Part shown: in pieces, positions 50,072 through 59,227 of the stretch | How the letters are laid out: every line of letters begins with the position of its first letter | How positions within the stretch are numbered: position 1 is the stretch's first letter | Assembly: GCF_044901685.1 (NCBI RefSeq) | Contig: NZ_JBJDPS010000010.1 | Location: forward strand, 62,001 to 126,000 | Length of the DNA: 64,000 nt | Source: Micromonospora_G sp044901685 | Lineage (GTDB): Bacteria; Actinomycetota; Actinomycetes; Mycobacteriales; Micromonosporaceae | Reading direction: 5' to 3' | Position numbers and translations under genes: made by a program | Notes under the pieces: generated by a model | The model's database searches: none | What the model was told of the DNA's origin: nothing | Seen by the model: the letters and a program-made list of their open reading frames with translations, nothing else

Positions 50072-53000
50072 TCACGTAATGTATACGCCGTCGACGAGGA
50101 AGCCTCGAATGGTCTTCCCGATCCGAGAACTGAGGCCGCCGCCAGCGATGCTATTTGCCCTCGACGGGGAGGGCAACCACGACGGCGGATTCGCCATACC
50201 GGTCACACCCGTGTCCGGCATGTGGCCCGGCACCCATCCCGCCGGATACTTCCCAGGGTTGGCCCTCCGCTCCGCCTCGATGGCAGCGCGCATATCCGCC
50301 TGGAGCAACCTGGTCGACTGCACGACCTGCGGGCCGTTCGCCTCCAACCACGCATTCGAACCTCGCGCGTAGTCGTGCAGGTTCTGGACCTCGTCCGACG
50401 TCAAGGCGGGCTTTCCCTTTTTCTGTGCCGTGCTCATGTTGTAGTACTCACCGCGGGTCGACACCGGGCAGGACGGCCCACTCACGCCCACGTCGATGAG
50501 CCCTGGCACGGACGGCAGGCCGCCGACGTTGTGCACCAGGACCGACGTGTCGCCCGCGACCACGTAGTACGTGTGGATGCCGTCGACGGTCAGGTTGTAG
50601 GTGACCTGGTCTGCCTGGTAATGCCGGACCGCACCGACCTGCGCGTAGGTGCCGGCGGAGGTACGCAGGAGATCCCCGGGTTGGAGATCTCCGGCCTCCA
50701 CCCAGCGGCCCTGGTTCACCGACCAGAACGGATGGTGGTCGGTGGTGGTGAGCGCCTGCCCCTTGCCGTCCTCGCCCTTGACGGTGACCTCGACGTACGC
50801 CTTGTCGTCGTCGGTACGGATGGTGTGGGTCACCTGCCGCGCCTCGGTTCGGCCGGTCCCCGGGTCGGTGGCGAGCACGGTGTCGCCAGGCCGCACCCGC
50901 TCGATCGGCACGCGGCTGCCGTCGGCGAGCACGACGGGTGTGCCGGCGAGGAAGCTGTCCTTGCAGTCCGGCTTTTTCTTCGTCGCGGCCTTGGCCTTCG
51001 CCGCCGCTGCTTTTGCCTTGGCCGCTGCGGCTGCGGCGGCTCGTCTGGCTGCCGTCTCAGCGGCAGCCTTGGCCGCTGCCGCCTTCGCCGCAGCCTCTGC
51101 CGCCGCCCTCGCCGCAGCCGCTTTTGCGGCCTGAGCCGCCTGCTCCGCGCCCTGAAGAATGGCGCGGGCCCACTTGAGTTCCTGGAAGAAGGTGACGACG
51201 GCCTTGCCGGCCCGGAAGATGGCTTCGGCGATCTTCTTCGCCTTGAAGATCTTGCCCCAGGGCAACGCGCCGATCACCATCGATACGCAGGCGCCCAGGT
51301 CACCCTTGATGCAGTTGAGAATGTCGTTGATCCCGAGGAACTCCATCAGGATCTGGCCACCGGCCTCCAGGACGATGTCCAACACACTCTTGCTCTGCAA
51401 CTGCTGGGCCTTGGCCACTTCCTCTGGACTCGGGCCGGCCTCTCCCGCCGCGGTGGCCGCCGCTTCCGGCGTCGCCCCGGTCGGGTCGGCGTACGAGGTC
51501 GGGTTGTTGTCCCCGTACGTGTAGGCCGAGGTGGCCGCCCCGCCCTGGGGCATCGGGTCGGTCGAGGTGAACCTGCCGGTCTCCGGGTTGTAGTTCCTGG
51601 CCCGCAGGTAGTAGTTGCCGTTTCCGGAACTGGAGTCCTGGTAGCCCCCGGCGAACTGCATCGGGTTCTCCGGGGCGCTCGCCCTGGTTCCCGGCCCCTG
51701 CCCACCCCAGCCGCTGGGCGAGTGCTCCTGACCGCCCTGTCCGGCCAGGGTCGGGCCGGCGCGCGGGTTGCCGAACGGGTCGTAGTCGTAGCCGACCAGC
51801 GACGTTCCGGTCGGCGAGAGCATGTTCGCCACACCACCGAGCCAGTCGTGGGTGTAGGAATGCGCCCCGGTCGCCCCGTCCAGCAGTGCCAGCGGTTCGT
51901 CATCCGGGCCGTACGTGAAACCACGCTTTTCCACCGTCTGCCCGGTTGCATTGGTCACCGTGTCAACGGCGATCTGCGGCAGCGTGCCGTTGACGTCCCA
52001 CGACCAGCGCTGCGTCTGTGCCTGCTCGCCGGGGTCGGTGCTGGCGGTCAGCCTCAACCCGGTCGCGTCGTACGCGAATGTCGCCACCCGACCGCTGACC
52101 GTCGCCTTGGCCAACGAGTTGTCGAGGTTGTACTCGAACTTGTCGGTGCCGGAACGGATCTGGTTGCCGTTCAGGTCGTAGTCGTACTCGGTGGTGGTGA
52201 CGTGCTTCGGCTCCCGGATCACCCGCTTGGTGAGCTGGTCCGCGTCGTCGTACTGGTAGGTGGTGGTGTCGTCGCCGGCGTTGCCGGTCCGCTTCTGGCT
52301 GGTCCGGTTGCCGACCAGGTCGTACTCGTAGTCGATCCGCCCGACCGGCTTGGTCTTGCCGCCGCAGGACTCCACCGCGTAGCAGGCCGAGGTGAGCCGG
52401 TCGACCTTGTCGTAGGCGTAGGCGACGGTCTCCGAGACCCCGCCCCGGGTGGTCACCACCTTCGTCGGGTTGCCCACCTGGTCCAGGTCGAGTTGGTAGG
52501 CCGAGATCGGGTCCTGGGGCAGCGCCACCGGCACCACCGGGGCCGAGGCGACGGACGGCGCACCGGCGCCGTACCGGTCGTGGGCCGTGACGGTGAAGGT
52601 GTACGCGACACCCGCGTCCAGCCCGTTGACGATCGCGGTGCTGGCGGTCGGGCCCACCGTGACCGACTTCCCACCGGGTTGGGCGGTGACCGTGTAGCCG
52701 GCCACGTCGTCGTGCCCGTGCTCCTTCGACGGTTTCCACGAGACCACCGCCAGTCCGGCGCCCGGCTGCGCGGTGACGTCGGTCGGTGGCTTCGGCCGGT
52801 CGACACCGGCGACGGCACCGGTCGATTCGGCGACGGGCAGCGTGAACTGCTCGGGGGCCGGGGCGCGGGTGGTGCCGATACTGGTCAGGCGGCCGGCGTC
52901 GTCGTACCCGCGTTGCTCGATCAGCCCGGTCGGCGTCGGCAGTGTGGTGCTGGTCCGGCGGCCGGCGACGTCGTAGCCGAACCGCCAGGTGGAGTCGACC

Positions 53001-56000
53001 GCGCCGGCCGAGCCACCGGAGGCGGTCAACGCGGTGATCCGGCTGTCCCCGTCGTAGTCGGCGGTGATCCGGGTGCCGTCCGGGTAGGCGCGCAGGGTGA
53101 TGTTGCCCCGCGCGTCGTAGTCGTAGTCGAACTCCTCCACCAGGTTGGTGGCGGGTTCGTTACGGGTCACCTTGTCGATCTGGTCCTCGTCGTCGTAGAC
53201 GACGGTGCGTACGCCGGTCGGGTCGCCGTACGAGGTGATCCGGTCCTTGGCGTCGTAACCCCAGGTGTACCTGGGGCCTTCGCTGCCGAGCGTCCGCGCC
53301 TCCCGGCGGCCGACGATGTCGTAGGTGTCCACCGAGGTCCGACGGGCCCGCTCCGGCGGAGACAGGCGCTCACGCTCGCCGAGGGTGATGGTGGAGACCG
53401 GGTTGCCCTCGGCGTCGTAACTGACCTCGGTGACCCGGCCGAGCGGGTCCGTGCTGCGGGTCGCCCGTCCGGCCTCGTCGTACTCCACGGTGGTCCGGTT
53501 GCCGTTCGGGTCCCGCACGGACGAGGGGAGGCCGTCCTCGTAGTAGTCGTAGACGGTGGAGCGGTCGGCGGGCTCGCGCGGGTCGTACGGGCTGTCCGGG
53601 GTGTGCACCGTACGGGGAAGGTCGTCCTCCCGGTACGTGTAGTGCGTGGTGCGGTCCTTCGCGTCGGTGACCGAGACCAGCCGGTTGATCGCGTCGTAGC
53701 GGTAGGACGTGACGTGGTCCAGCGGGTCGATGCTCTTGATCCGGTTACCGGCCAGGTCGTACTCGTGGTGGCTGGTGAACCGCTCCTTGTCCGCACCCTC
53801 CACGTTGCCGCGCGGTTCGGTGGCGGCGACGAGCAGACCGTCGCCGTCGTACTCCCAGGTGCTGATTCCGCCCGTGGCGGCGATCTGCTTGACCTTGTTG
53901 CCGGCCTCGTCGTACTCGAACCGGGAGGTGTTCGTGGCGGCGTCCTGGATCGAGGTCTGGCGCCCGTTCCGGTCGTACGCCATCCGGGCGGTCCGGCCCA
54001 GGTTGTCGCTGACGGCGGTGACGTTGCCGGTGTTGTCCCGGTCGAAGTGCGAGGTCTTGTTGTGCTCGTCGGTTTTGGACCTGGTCCGGTCCAACTCATC
54101 GACGCTGATGTCCCGACTGACCGTACGGCCCCCAGGGTACGGACGCTCGATCCGAAGCGGGTTGTCGTTGGCGTCGTAGTGGTAGGTCATGGTGAAATCC
54201 GCCGGGTTCGCCCCGGGTACGTTGCCGCGCGGCGAGGTGACCTTGTTCAGCAGCCCCTTCGCGTTGTACGCGTACGTGGTGACCAGGTCCGGCTCATGCT
54301 TCATCTCCACCCGGGCCGAAGCGCGTCGCCCCGCGTCGGTGTAGGTGTACGAGGTGGTACGCCGAGAGTCGCTGACCGAACGGAGCAGTCCGTTGTCGAA
54401 GTAGCGGTATTCCACGCGCGCGTCGAGCTGGGTCGTCTGCGCCTTGGTCCGGCCCACCTCGTCGTAACTGGTCCGCGTCGCGCCGCGCTTGCCCGGCTGG
54501 TGCACGGCGGTGGGACGGTCCTGGGCGTCGAACTCGTACCGGGTGGTGTAGTCGTCCCGGTCGACGTGCCGTACCGTGCCACGCGGGTCGACAAACGACG
54601 TGCCCCGGCCGGTCCGGTCGTAGCCGACCTCGGAGCGGCGTCCCTCCGGCGAGACGATCGCCTTGAGCAGACCAGAGTTGTGGTCACCGACCGGCAGGTT
54701 CTCGTACCGGGTCACCTTGCCGCGCTGGTCGGTCTTGCTGACCAGCAGACCCCGCTCGTCGTACGCGTAGGTGATCTTGTTCTTCTCGGCGTCGACGCTC
54801 TCGACCAGCTCGTCGAACTCGTTGTAGGTGTCGGTCCAGACGTTGCCGTTGGCGTCGGTGTGCTCGGTCGGGTTGTTCCGGGCGTCGTACTTCGTCTTCG
54901 TGCCGAAGTTGAGCGATCTCGGCGCGGTCTGCGAGATCCGGTTGCCGGCGTCGTCGTAGGTCGCCTCGTGCTGACTGTGCTTGCCGTTGACCACGAGCGG
55001 CCGGTTGAGCGAGCCGTCGTAGCGGTGGTTCTCGGTGTCACCGTTGCCGCGCTGGGTGTGGACCAGCACGTTGCCCCGGTAACCGTCGTAGACCCTCACC
55101 CCGTCCGGGTCGACGGTCAGCGACTCCTGCTCGGCCGCCTTCCACTCGAAGGTGGTCGCCTTGCCGAGCGCGTCGGTCTGGCGCGCCATCCGGTTGTCGG
55201 CGCCGTACTCGTTGCGCAGCTCGACGATCCGCTGCGGGTTGGTCACCTCGGTCAGCAGACCGTTGGCCCCGTAGGTGTACTTCCAGTGGAAGCCGCGGGC
55301 GTCCTTGGCCGAGGTCAGCACCGTACCGGTGTAGTAGTAGTGCGTGTGGCGGCCGTCCGGCAGCTTGATCTCCCGGATCAGGCCGGCGTCCACCTTGACC
55401 CTCACCTCGCGCCCGGAGGCGTCCGTGACGGTCACCCCGGTCGCGGTGTACGCGAGCCGCGTCCCCATGCCGCGCGCGTTCGCGATCGAAACCAGCCGAC
55501 CCTGCGCGTCGAAACGGTGGGTGATCTGCGAGGGCGTGACCAGTTCCCAGCCGTCGGCGACCCGGCGCAGATTCGACCGGACACCCGGCGGGCGCCGGTA
55601 GCTCTCGCCGTCGAGCCGGTAGAGCGCCTCGGCGCCGTCCTCGGCCCGGACCACCACACCGTCGACCGACTCGGTGACAGTCATCCCGTAGGACCAGGCC
55701 CAGCCCGGCCCGAACGGACCGCCGGCCGGGCTCGCCGAGGAATAGGTGCGGGAAGAGGCGAACGGTACGCCGAACGAGGTCATGGCCAGGTCCTGCTCGA
55801 CCCGGACGAAGGCGCCGGTGGCGGTGTTCACGCCGATGCCGCGTACCGCCTGGCCGGCAGCGGTCAGGCCGAGCGCGTTGCCGCAGCCGCAGCCGGCGGC
55901 CTGACCGGCCGGGATGGCCGGCGGCTCGATGACGGTACGCGGCCTCGCGTTGTCCGAGGGGCCGGAGACGATCTCCCGGCCGTCGTCGAAGATCGCGCTG

Positions 56001-56593
56001 GCGGTGACGAAGTAGTCCTTGGTCGGGTCGAGCACCCAGCCTTCCCGATCCCCGAACGACCGGCAGTACTGGCGCTGGCCGGTGCACCGCGCCCGCTCCA
56101 GTTCGTCCCTGCCGAGCGTGGTCGACGCCTGCTCGGTACGGGTGGCGGCGTCGTAGAGCGTCGCCTTCCAGGAGGTCCAGGACTCTTCCTCGCCGCGTAC
56201 GTCGAAGTAGGCGACGACCGAGGTCTCGCCGATCGCGAAGCCGGACCGGAGCAGCAGGTTGCCGAAGATCTCGTCCTCGGCGGCCGGGCGGGCGGTCCCG
56301 GGCTTGGGCACCCGGTCCCACTCGGCGGCGGAAAGTGTTACCGGTCCGCCCTCTGCCCGTACGCCCGGCGGCACCACCGGCGGGCGCTTGTCCGGCGGGA
56401 ACTCCTTGTCCGGGCGGACCGAGTCGGGCAGCGGCCGGTCGACCGGACCGGGTCCGGGGGTGGCCGACGGGACGGGTGCCGCCTCGGCCCGGGCCACCTT
56501 GGCCGGCGGCGCGAGCGTGACGACCAGGGTCAGGACACAGAGGAGTGCCAACCAACGGGCACGCGGAATCCACAGCAGGGTACGACTGAACAC
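50072..56593 (-). CDS. secreted RHS-repeat polymorphic toxin with Hint and C-terminal toxin domain
   Basis: 2173 residues. Order: signal peptide (1-36), Pro-rich region, DUF6531-like start (CGCGNALGLTAAGQ, GPFGPGWAWSYG), then a long run of RHS/YD repeats. A fibronectin III domain (about 1265-1358) and more RHS repeats follow. The RHS core is near 1640-1690 (YYLRARNYNPETGRFTSTDP). An Ala/Lys-rich helical linker (1815-1875) precedes a pretoxin Hint domain (1878-2023: SFLAGTPVVLADGS ... YYVVAGDTSVLVHN). A toxin of about 150 residues ends the protein. The toxin end has GHMPD, W and N-S-GGG features like HNH/EndoVII-type nucleases; that class is tentative. GTG with GGGGAGG 8 bases upstream. Confidence 0.93.
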   Translation of the reverse strand: MFSRTLLWIPRARWLALLCVLTLVVTLAPPAKVARAEAAPVPSATPGPGPVDRPLPDSVRPDKEFPPDKRPPVVPPGVRAEGGPVTLSAAEWDRVPKPGTARPAAEDEIFGNLLLRSGFAIGETSVVAYFDVRGEEESWTSWKATLYDAATRTEQASTTLGRDELERARCTGQRQYCRSFGDREGWVLDPTKDYFVTASAIFDDGREIVSGPSDNARPRTVIEPPAIPAGQAAGCGCGNALGLTAAGQAVRGIGVNTATGAFVRVEQDLAMTSFGVPFASSRTYSSASPAGGPFGPGWAWSYGMTVTESVDGVVVRAEDGAEALYRLDGESYRRPPGVRSNLRRVADGWELVTPSQITHRFDAQGRLVSIANARGMGTRLAYTATGVTVTDASGREVRVKVDAGLIREIKLPDGRHTHYYYTGTVLTSAKDARGFHWKYTYGANGLLTEVTNPQRIVELRNEYGADNRMARQTDALGKATTFEWKAAEQESLTVDPDGVRVYDGYRGNVLVHTQRGNGDTENHRYDGSLNRPLVVNGKHSQHEATYDDAGNRISQTAPRSLNFGTKTKYDARNNPTEHTDANGNVWTDTYNEFDELVESVDAEKNKITYAYDERGLLVSKTDQRGKVTRYENLPVGDHNSGLLKAIVSPEGRRSEVGYDRTGRGTSFVDPRGTVRHVDRDDYTTRYEFDAQDRPTAVHQPGKRGATRTSYDEVGRTKAQTTQLDARVEYRYFDNGLLRSVSDSRRTTSYTYTDAGRRASARVEMKHEPDLVTTYAYNAKGLLNKVTSPRGNVPGANPADFTMTYHYDANDNPLRIERPYPGGRTVSRDISVDELDRTRSKTDEHNKTSHFDRDNTGNVTAVSDNLGRTARMAYDRNGRQTSIQDAATNTSRFEYDEAGNKVKQIAATGGISTWEYDGDGLLVAATEPRGNVEGADKERFTSHHEYDLAGNRIKSIDPLDHVTSYRYDAINRLVSVTDAKDRTTHYTYREDDLPRTVHTPDSPYDPREPADRSTVYDYYEDGLPSSVRDPNGNRTTVEYDEAGRATRSTDPLGRVTEVSYDAEGNPVSTITLGERERLSPPERARRTSVDTYDIVGRREARTLGSEGPRYTWGYDAKDRITSYGDPTGVRTVVYDDEDQIDKVTRNEPATNLVEEFDYDYDARGNITLRAYPDGTRITADYDGDSRITALTASGGSAGAVDSTWRFGYDVAGRRTSTTLPTPTGLIEQRGYDDAGRLTSIGTTRAPAPEQFTLPVAESTGAVAGVDRPKPPTDVTAQPGAGLAVVSWKPSKEHGHDDVAGYTVTAQPGGKSVTVGPTASTAIVNGLDAGVAYTFTVTAHDRYGAGAPSVASAPVVPVALPQDPISAYQLDLDQVGNPTKVVTTRGGVSETVAYAYDKVDRLTSACYAVESCGGKTKPVGRIDYEYDLVGNRTSQKRTGNAGDDTTTYQYDDADQLTKRVIREPKHVTTTEYDYDLNGNQIRSGTDKFEYNLDNSLAKATVSGRVATFAYDATGLRLTASTDPGEQAQTQRWSWDVNGTLPQIAVDTVTNATGQTVEKRGFTYGPDDEPLALLDGATGAHSYTHDWLGGVANMLSPTGTSLVGYDYDPFGNPRAGPTLAGQGGQEHSPSGWGGQGPGTRASAPENPMQFAGGYQDSSSGNGNYYLRARNYNPETGRFTSTDPMPQGGAATSAYTYGDNNPTSYADPTGATPEAAATAAGEAGPSPEEVAKAQQLQSKSVLDIVLEAGGQILMEFLGINDILNCIKGDLGACVSMVIGALPWGKIFKAKKIAEAIFRAGKAVVTFFQELKWARAILQGAEQAAQAAKAAAARAAAEAAAKAAAAKAAAETAARRAAAAAAAKAKAAAAKAKAATKKKPDCKDSFLAGTPVVLADGSRVPIERVRPGDTVLATDPGTGRTEARQVTHTIRTDDDKAYVEVTVKGEDGKGQALTTTDHHPFWSVNQGRWVEAGDLQPGDLLRTSAGTYAQVGAVRHYQADQVTYNLTVDGIHTYYVVAGDTSVLVHNVGGLPSVPGLIDVGVSGPSCPVSTRGEYYNMSTAQKKGKPALTSDEVQNLHDYARGSNAWLEANGPQVVQSTRLLQADMRAAIEAERRANPGKYPAGWVPGHMPDTGVTGMANPPSWLPSPSRANSIAGGGLSSRIGKTIRGFLVDGVYIT

Positions 56594-56790
56594 GATCGGA
56601 GCCTCCCCGTGAAAGCCATGCCCGATGGTTCAGATCACCGGGCATTTACCCGACCGATAATAGGTGCTGATCGATATTTAGGTGGGGTCGCCTAGGTGAC
56701 AGCAAACTCAGTCGACAAGACCGTAGATATCGATCTTTTGCTATTGGTATCGTCCCCGCCGAATTCCTGACTATCGAATTCATGATCGAT

Positions 56791-56837
56791 GCGCCGCCAG
56801 CCGTGGTCACGGGTGTCGTGACCACGGCTGGCGGCGC
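56791..56837. terminator. 21-bp perfect hairpin downstream of a VOC gene
   Basis: Arms GCGCCGCCAGCCGTGGTCACG (56791-56811) and complement (56817-56837) with a 5-base loop. It begins 34 bp after the leftward VOC stop at 56871 and lacks a strong U-run, as is common for actinobacterial hairpin terminators. It also shields the upstream region of the RHS gene from read-through. Confidence 0.8.
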
Positions 56838-56870
56838 GTGGATCAAACAGTCACTGCTGGCGTGGTTGAC

Positions 56871-57371
56871 TCACTTCTGGCCGGCGAAGCCGCCCTTCGG
56901 CGCGATCAGTTCCAGGTTCGCCCCGTCCGGGTCGTTGAAGTACGCGACCTCGGTGCCGACCGCGTCCGGCGGGGTCACCTCGTCGGCGGCGAAGGTGTAC
57001 GGCTCACCCAGGAACTCGTACCCGGCCTCGCGCATCCGCTGATGGACCGAGTGGAGATCGTCCACCTGGAAGCAGAGATGGATGGATCCGGGGCGGTTCG
57101 CGGCGGACTGCCCCGGGTCCCCCACCGGATCCTCGAACTCGATCAGGTCGATGCCGAGGTTGCGGAGCTGGAAGGTGGCATAGCGGAGCTTCGTCCGGGG
57201 CAGCCCCTGCGAGTAGGCGAACCCCCGGCCGTGGATGCTCTCGTTGTCGACCACCGGCTCCAGCCCGGTCAGCGCGCGGTAGAACGCCACCGAACGATCG
57301 AGATCGGAAACGGAGATTCCGACGTGTGCGGCGGTATCCAGGCCGAACGTCGAGTCTGGGGTGGTTGTCAT
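56871..57371 (-). CDS. VOC family protein
   Basis: 166 residues. HVGISVSDLDRSVAFYRALTGLEPV starts the first half and SIHLCFQVDDLHSVHQRMREAGYEF the second. The metal ligands (His in AAHVGIS, Glu in IEFEDP, His in IHLCF, Glu in LELIAP) are all present, so this is a metal-binding enzyme such as a lyase or dioxygenase relative. ATG at 57371 has GGAGG about 8 bases upstream. It is flanked by a hairpin terminator and by palindrome copy E. Confidence 0.9.
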   Translation of the reverse strand: MTTTPDSTFGLDTAAHVGISVSDLDRSVAFYRALTGLEPVVDNESIHGRGFAYSQGLPRTKLRYATFQLRNLGIDLIEFEDPVGDPGQSAANRPGSIHLCFQVDDLHSVHQRMREAGYEFLGEPYTFAADEVTPPDAVGTEVAYFNDPDGANLELIAPKGGFAGQK

Positions 57372-57498
57372 CGTTCCGTCCTCCAACGGTTGCCGGCTCC
57401 CGTACGCCCGCCGCGCCTCTCGGCACGCCGACCGGCCACACTCGCTGCGCCGATGCCACCGCAGTGCCCGCTGACGGAGAACCTAACCGTGTTCCGGT

Positions 57499-57549
57499 TA
57501 GGAAGGGCCCCCTGTACAACGAAATCCGATAACTAGGGGCCCTTCCTTA
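57499..57549. terminator. GGAAGGGCCCC palindrome, copy E (imperfect)
   Basis: Left part TTAGGAAGGGCCCCCTGTAC and right part AGGGGCC-TTCCTTA around a variable centre. The right end includes the TAA stop of the UPF0309 gene. It lies downstream of that gene and upstream of the next leftward gene, so termination or attenuation between them is plausible. Confidence 0.65.
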
Positions 57550-58296
57550 CGCTCCTCGGCGGATGCGGCCGGCGTAGTGGGCCTCCAGGGCGTGGTTGTG
57601 CTCGTCGCCGGCCGGGATGTTCGCCGACAGGTAGACCGGTGGGGTACGGCCGGCGTCGAGCAGCCGGCGGACCACCTCGACCACGATCTGCTGGGCGAGC
57701 AGTGCCGCCGTGATCGAGGAGACCGCCCCCACCGCTCCCCCGTCCGGCAACGGCAGGGCGGCGTCGCCGTACGGGGCACCGTTGTCGAGCACCACGTCGG
57801 CGAGGTCGGCGAGCTTGCGCCCGGAGGGGTGGCGGGAGTCGACCCGGTCCGAGTGCTCTCGTGAGGTGATCGCGATCAGCGGGTGCCCGCGCTCCTTCAC
57901 CAGCGTGGCGAACTCCACCATGGCGCCGTTCACCCCGGAGTTGGAGGCGAGCACGAAGATGTCGGCGGGGTGCACCGGGACCAGTTCGTAGAGGCGGTGC
58001 GCCACCTCCGGGTCCCGCTCCAGCATCGGGCCGAGCACGCTGGCCGGCTCACCGCCGCGCAGCACCACGTCCCGCAGCGAGATCCGGTTCGTCGGCACCA
58101 GGCCGCCGGCCCGGCCGGCTATCTCCATGGCCAGGGCCTCCGAGTGCCCGGTGCCGAAGGCGTGCACCACCCCGTCGTCGACCAGCGCGGCGGCGATCAG
58201 GTCGGCCGACCGACGTACGTTGTCGCGCTCACCCTCCGCCACCCGGGCCATGGTCTCGGTCACCAGGGCCAGGTAGTTCTCCGCGCTCAGGGTCAT
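57547..58296 (-). CDS. SIS-domain sugar-phosphate-binding protein, UPF0309
   Basis: 249 residues. Its SIS domain reads VHAFGTGHSEALAMEIAGRAGGLVPTNR with IFVLASNSGVNGAMVEFA and PLIAITSREHSDRV, which form the sugar-phosphate pocket. The C-terminus ends in NIPAGDEHNHALEAHYAGRIRRGA, a conserved signature of UPF0309. It may be an isomerase or a sensor of phosphosugars. The stop codon is part of palindrome E. ATG at 58296. Confidence 0.88.
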   Translation of the reverse strand: MTLSAENYLALVTETMARVAEGERDNVRRSADLIAAALVDDGVVHAFGTGHSEALAMEIAGRAGGLVPTNRISLRDVVLRGGEPASVLGPMLERDPEVAHRLYELVPVHPADIFVLASNSGVNGAMVEFATLVKERGHPLIAITSREHSDRVDSRHPSGRKLADLADVVLDNGAPYGDAALPLPDGGAVGAVSSITAALLAQQIVVEVVRRLLDAGRTPPVYLSANIPAGDEHNHALEAHYAGRIRRGA

Positions 58297-58354
58297 CGTC
58301 GTCGTCCCTCTCCCCCGTCGTCGCCCCGGACGGACGGGGTCGGTGCCGACGGGC

Positions 58355-59227
58355 TCACTCGTACGGTTGCTTCGGTGCCTGGACCTGGCGCCACGACTCC
58401 ACGTCGAGGTACGGGATCTCCTCGTCGTTGACCGGGTCGGTGCCGATCCGGTCGGAGTAGCGGCCCACTACCTCGACCCAGGTGTCCGGGGCCAGCCCGG
58501 TCGGCGCCTCGCCGGTCAGGCCGAGTTTGATCGGGCGACCGTCGGCCGCGCAGCAGGAGAGAATCATCCGGGCCAGGATCGGCGCGCCGTCCGATCCGGT
58601 GGCGACAAAGCCGGTGAGCTGCACCCGACGGTCACCGAGTGACTCGCCCTTGTCGAAGATGGCCCGGGAGGCGTAGTCGAGCACCGGAAGCTTCACCGGG
58701 TCGCCGTCCGGCAACGGCGGGTAGTCCGACAGCGGTTGACTGCCGAGCGCGGTGCCGGCCTGGTCCGCCGCGTACGAGCCGAGGGCCGGCGGGGCGACCA
58801 GCAGCAGGCCGAGCACGGGCAGGATGAGCAGCCAGCCGACCCGGGGCTCGTGGTGGCCCTTGCCGCCGTGGTCATGTCCGTGGTCGTCCTCCGCCGCGCC
58901 GTGGTCATGCCCGTGGTCGGCGTACTCCGCCGCGCCGTGGTCGGCGTGCCCTGTCGCGCCGTGGTCGGCGTGCCCTGTCGCGCCGTGGTCGGCGTGCCCT
59001 GTCGCGCCGTGGTCGGCGTGCGGCTCGCGGGCGCCGGAGCGGCGGGCGGCCGGGCGGAGGTCGTGCAGGAGCGTCATCACCGCGGCGACGATCAGCAGGA
59101 CGGCGGAGGCGATCAGGAACGGCCGCAGCCCCTCCTTGACGTAGCGCAGGTACATGTCGGTGAAGCTGGCCTTGAGCACCGCCCCACCGAGCAGCAGCAA
59201 CACCACGCCCTGTGCCTGTCGGTTCAT
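58355..59227 (-). CDS. TIGR03943/YcgQ-like permease-partner protein with His-rich repeat
   Basis: 290 residues. Two N-terminal membrane helices (VVLLLLGGAVLKASFTDMYL, FLIASAVLLIVAAVMTLLH) are followed by a loop of repeated HADHGATG units (residues about 70-125). A third helix (WLLILPVLGLLLVAPPALGSYAAD) and an extracytoplasmic domain with CC (ILSCCAADG) follow. This layout is TIGR03943 (DUF1980, YcgQ). The His-rich loop suggests metal binding. The start overlaps the permease stop by one base. Function unknown. Confidence 0.88.
   Translation of the reverse strand: MNRQAQGVVLLLLGGAVLKASFTDMYLRYVKEGLRPFLIASAVLLIVAAVMTLLHDLRPAARRSGAREPHADHGATGHADHGATGHADHGATGHADHGAAEYADHGHDHGAAEDDHGHDHGGKGHHEPRVGWLLILPVLGLLLVAPPALGSYAADQAGTALGSQPLSDYPPLPDGDPVKLPVLDYASRAIFDKGESLGDRRVQLTGFVATGSDGAPILARMILSCCAADGRPIKLGLTGEAPTGLAPDTWVEVVGRYSDRIGTDPVNDEEIPYLDVESWRQVQAPKQPYE
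58933..59030. repeat. 24-bp tandem repeats encoding His/Asp-rich octapeptides
   Basis: About four units of GCCGTGGTCGGCGTGCCCTG followed by TCGC (24 bp), in frame with the TIGR03943 gene. They give HADHGATG repeats; three units are identical in DNA, so the expansion is recent. Confidence 0.85.

Noticed and set aside
49859..56695. A continuous 6.8-kb open frame on the plus strand opposite the RHS gene
   Set aside because: Its translation is Val/Arg/Gly/Asp-rich without domains. It is what the complement of a GC-rich third-position gene looks like, while the minus strand has signal peptide, RHS, FN3 and Hint domains.
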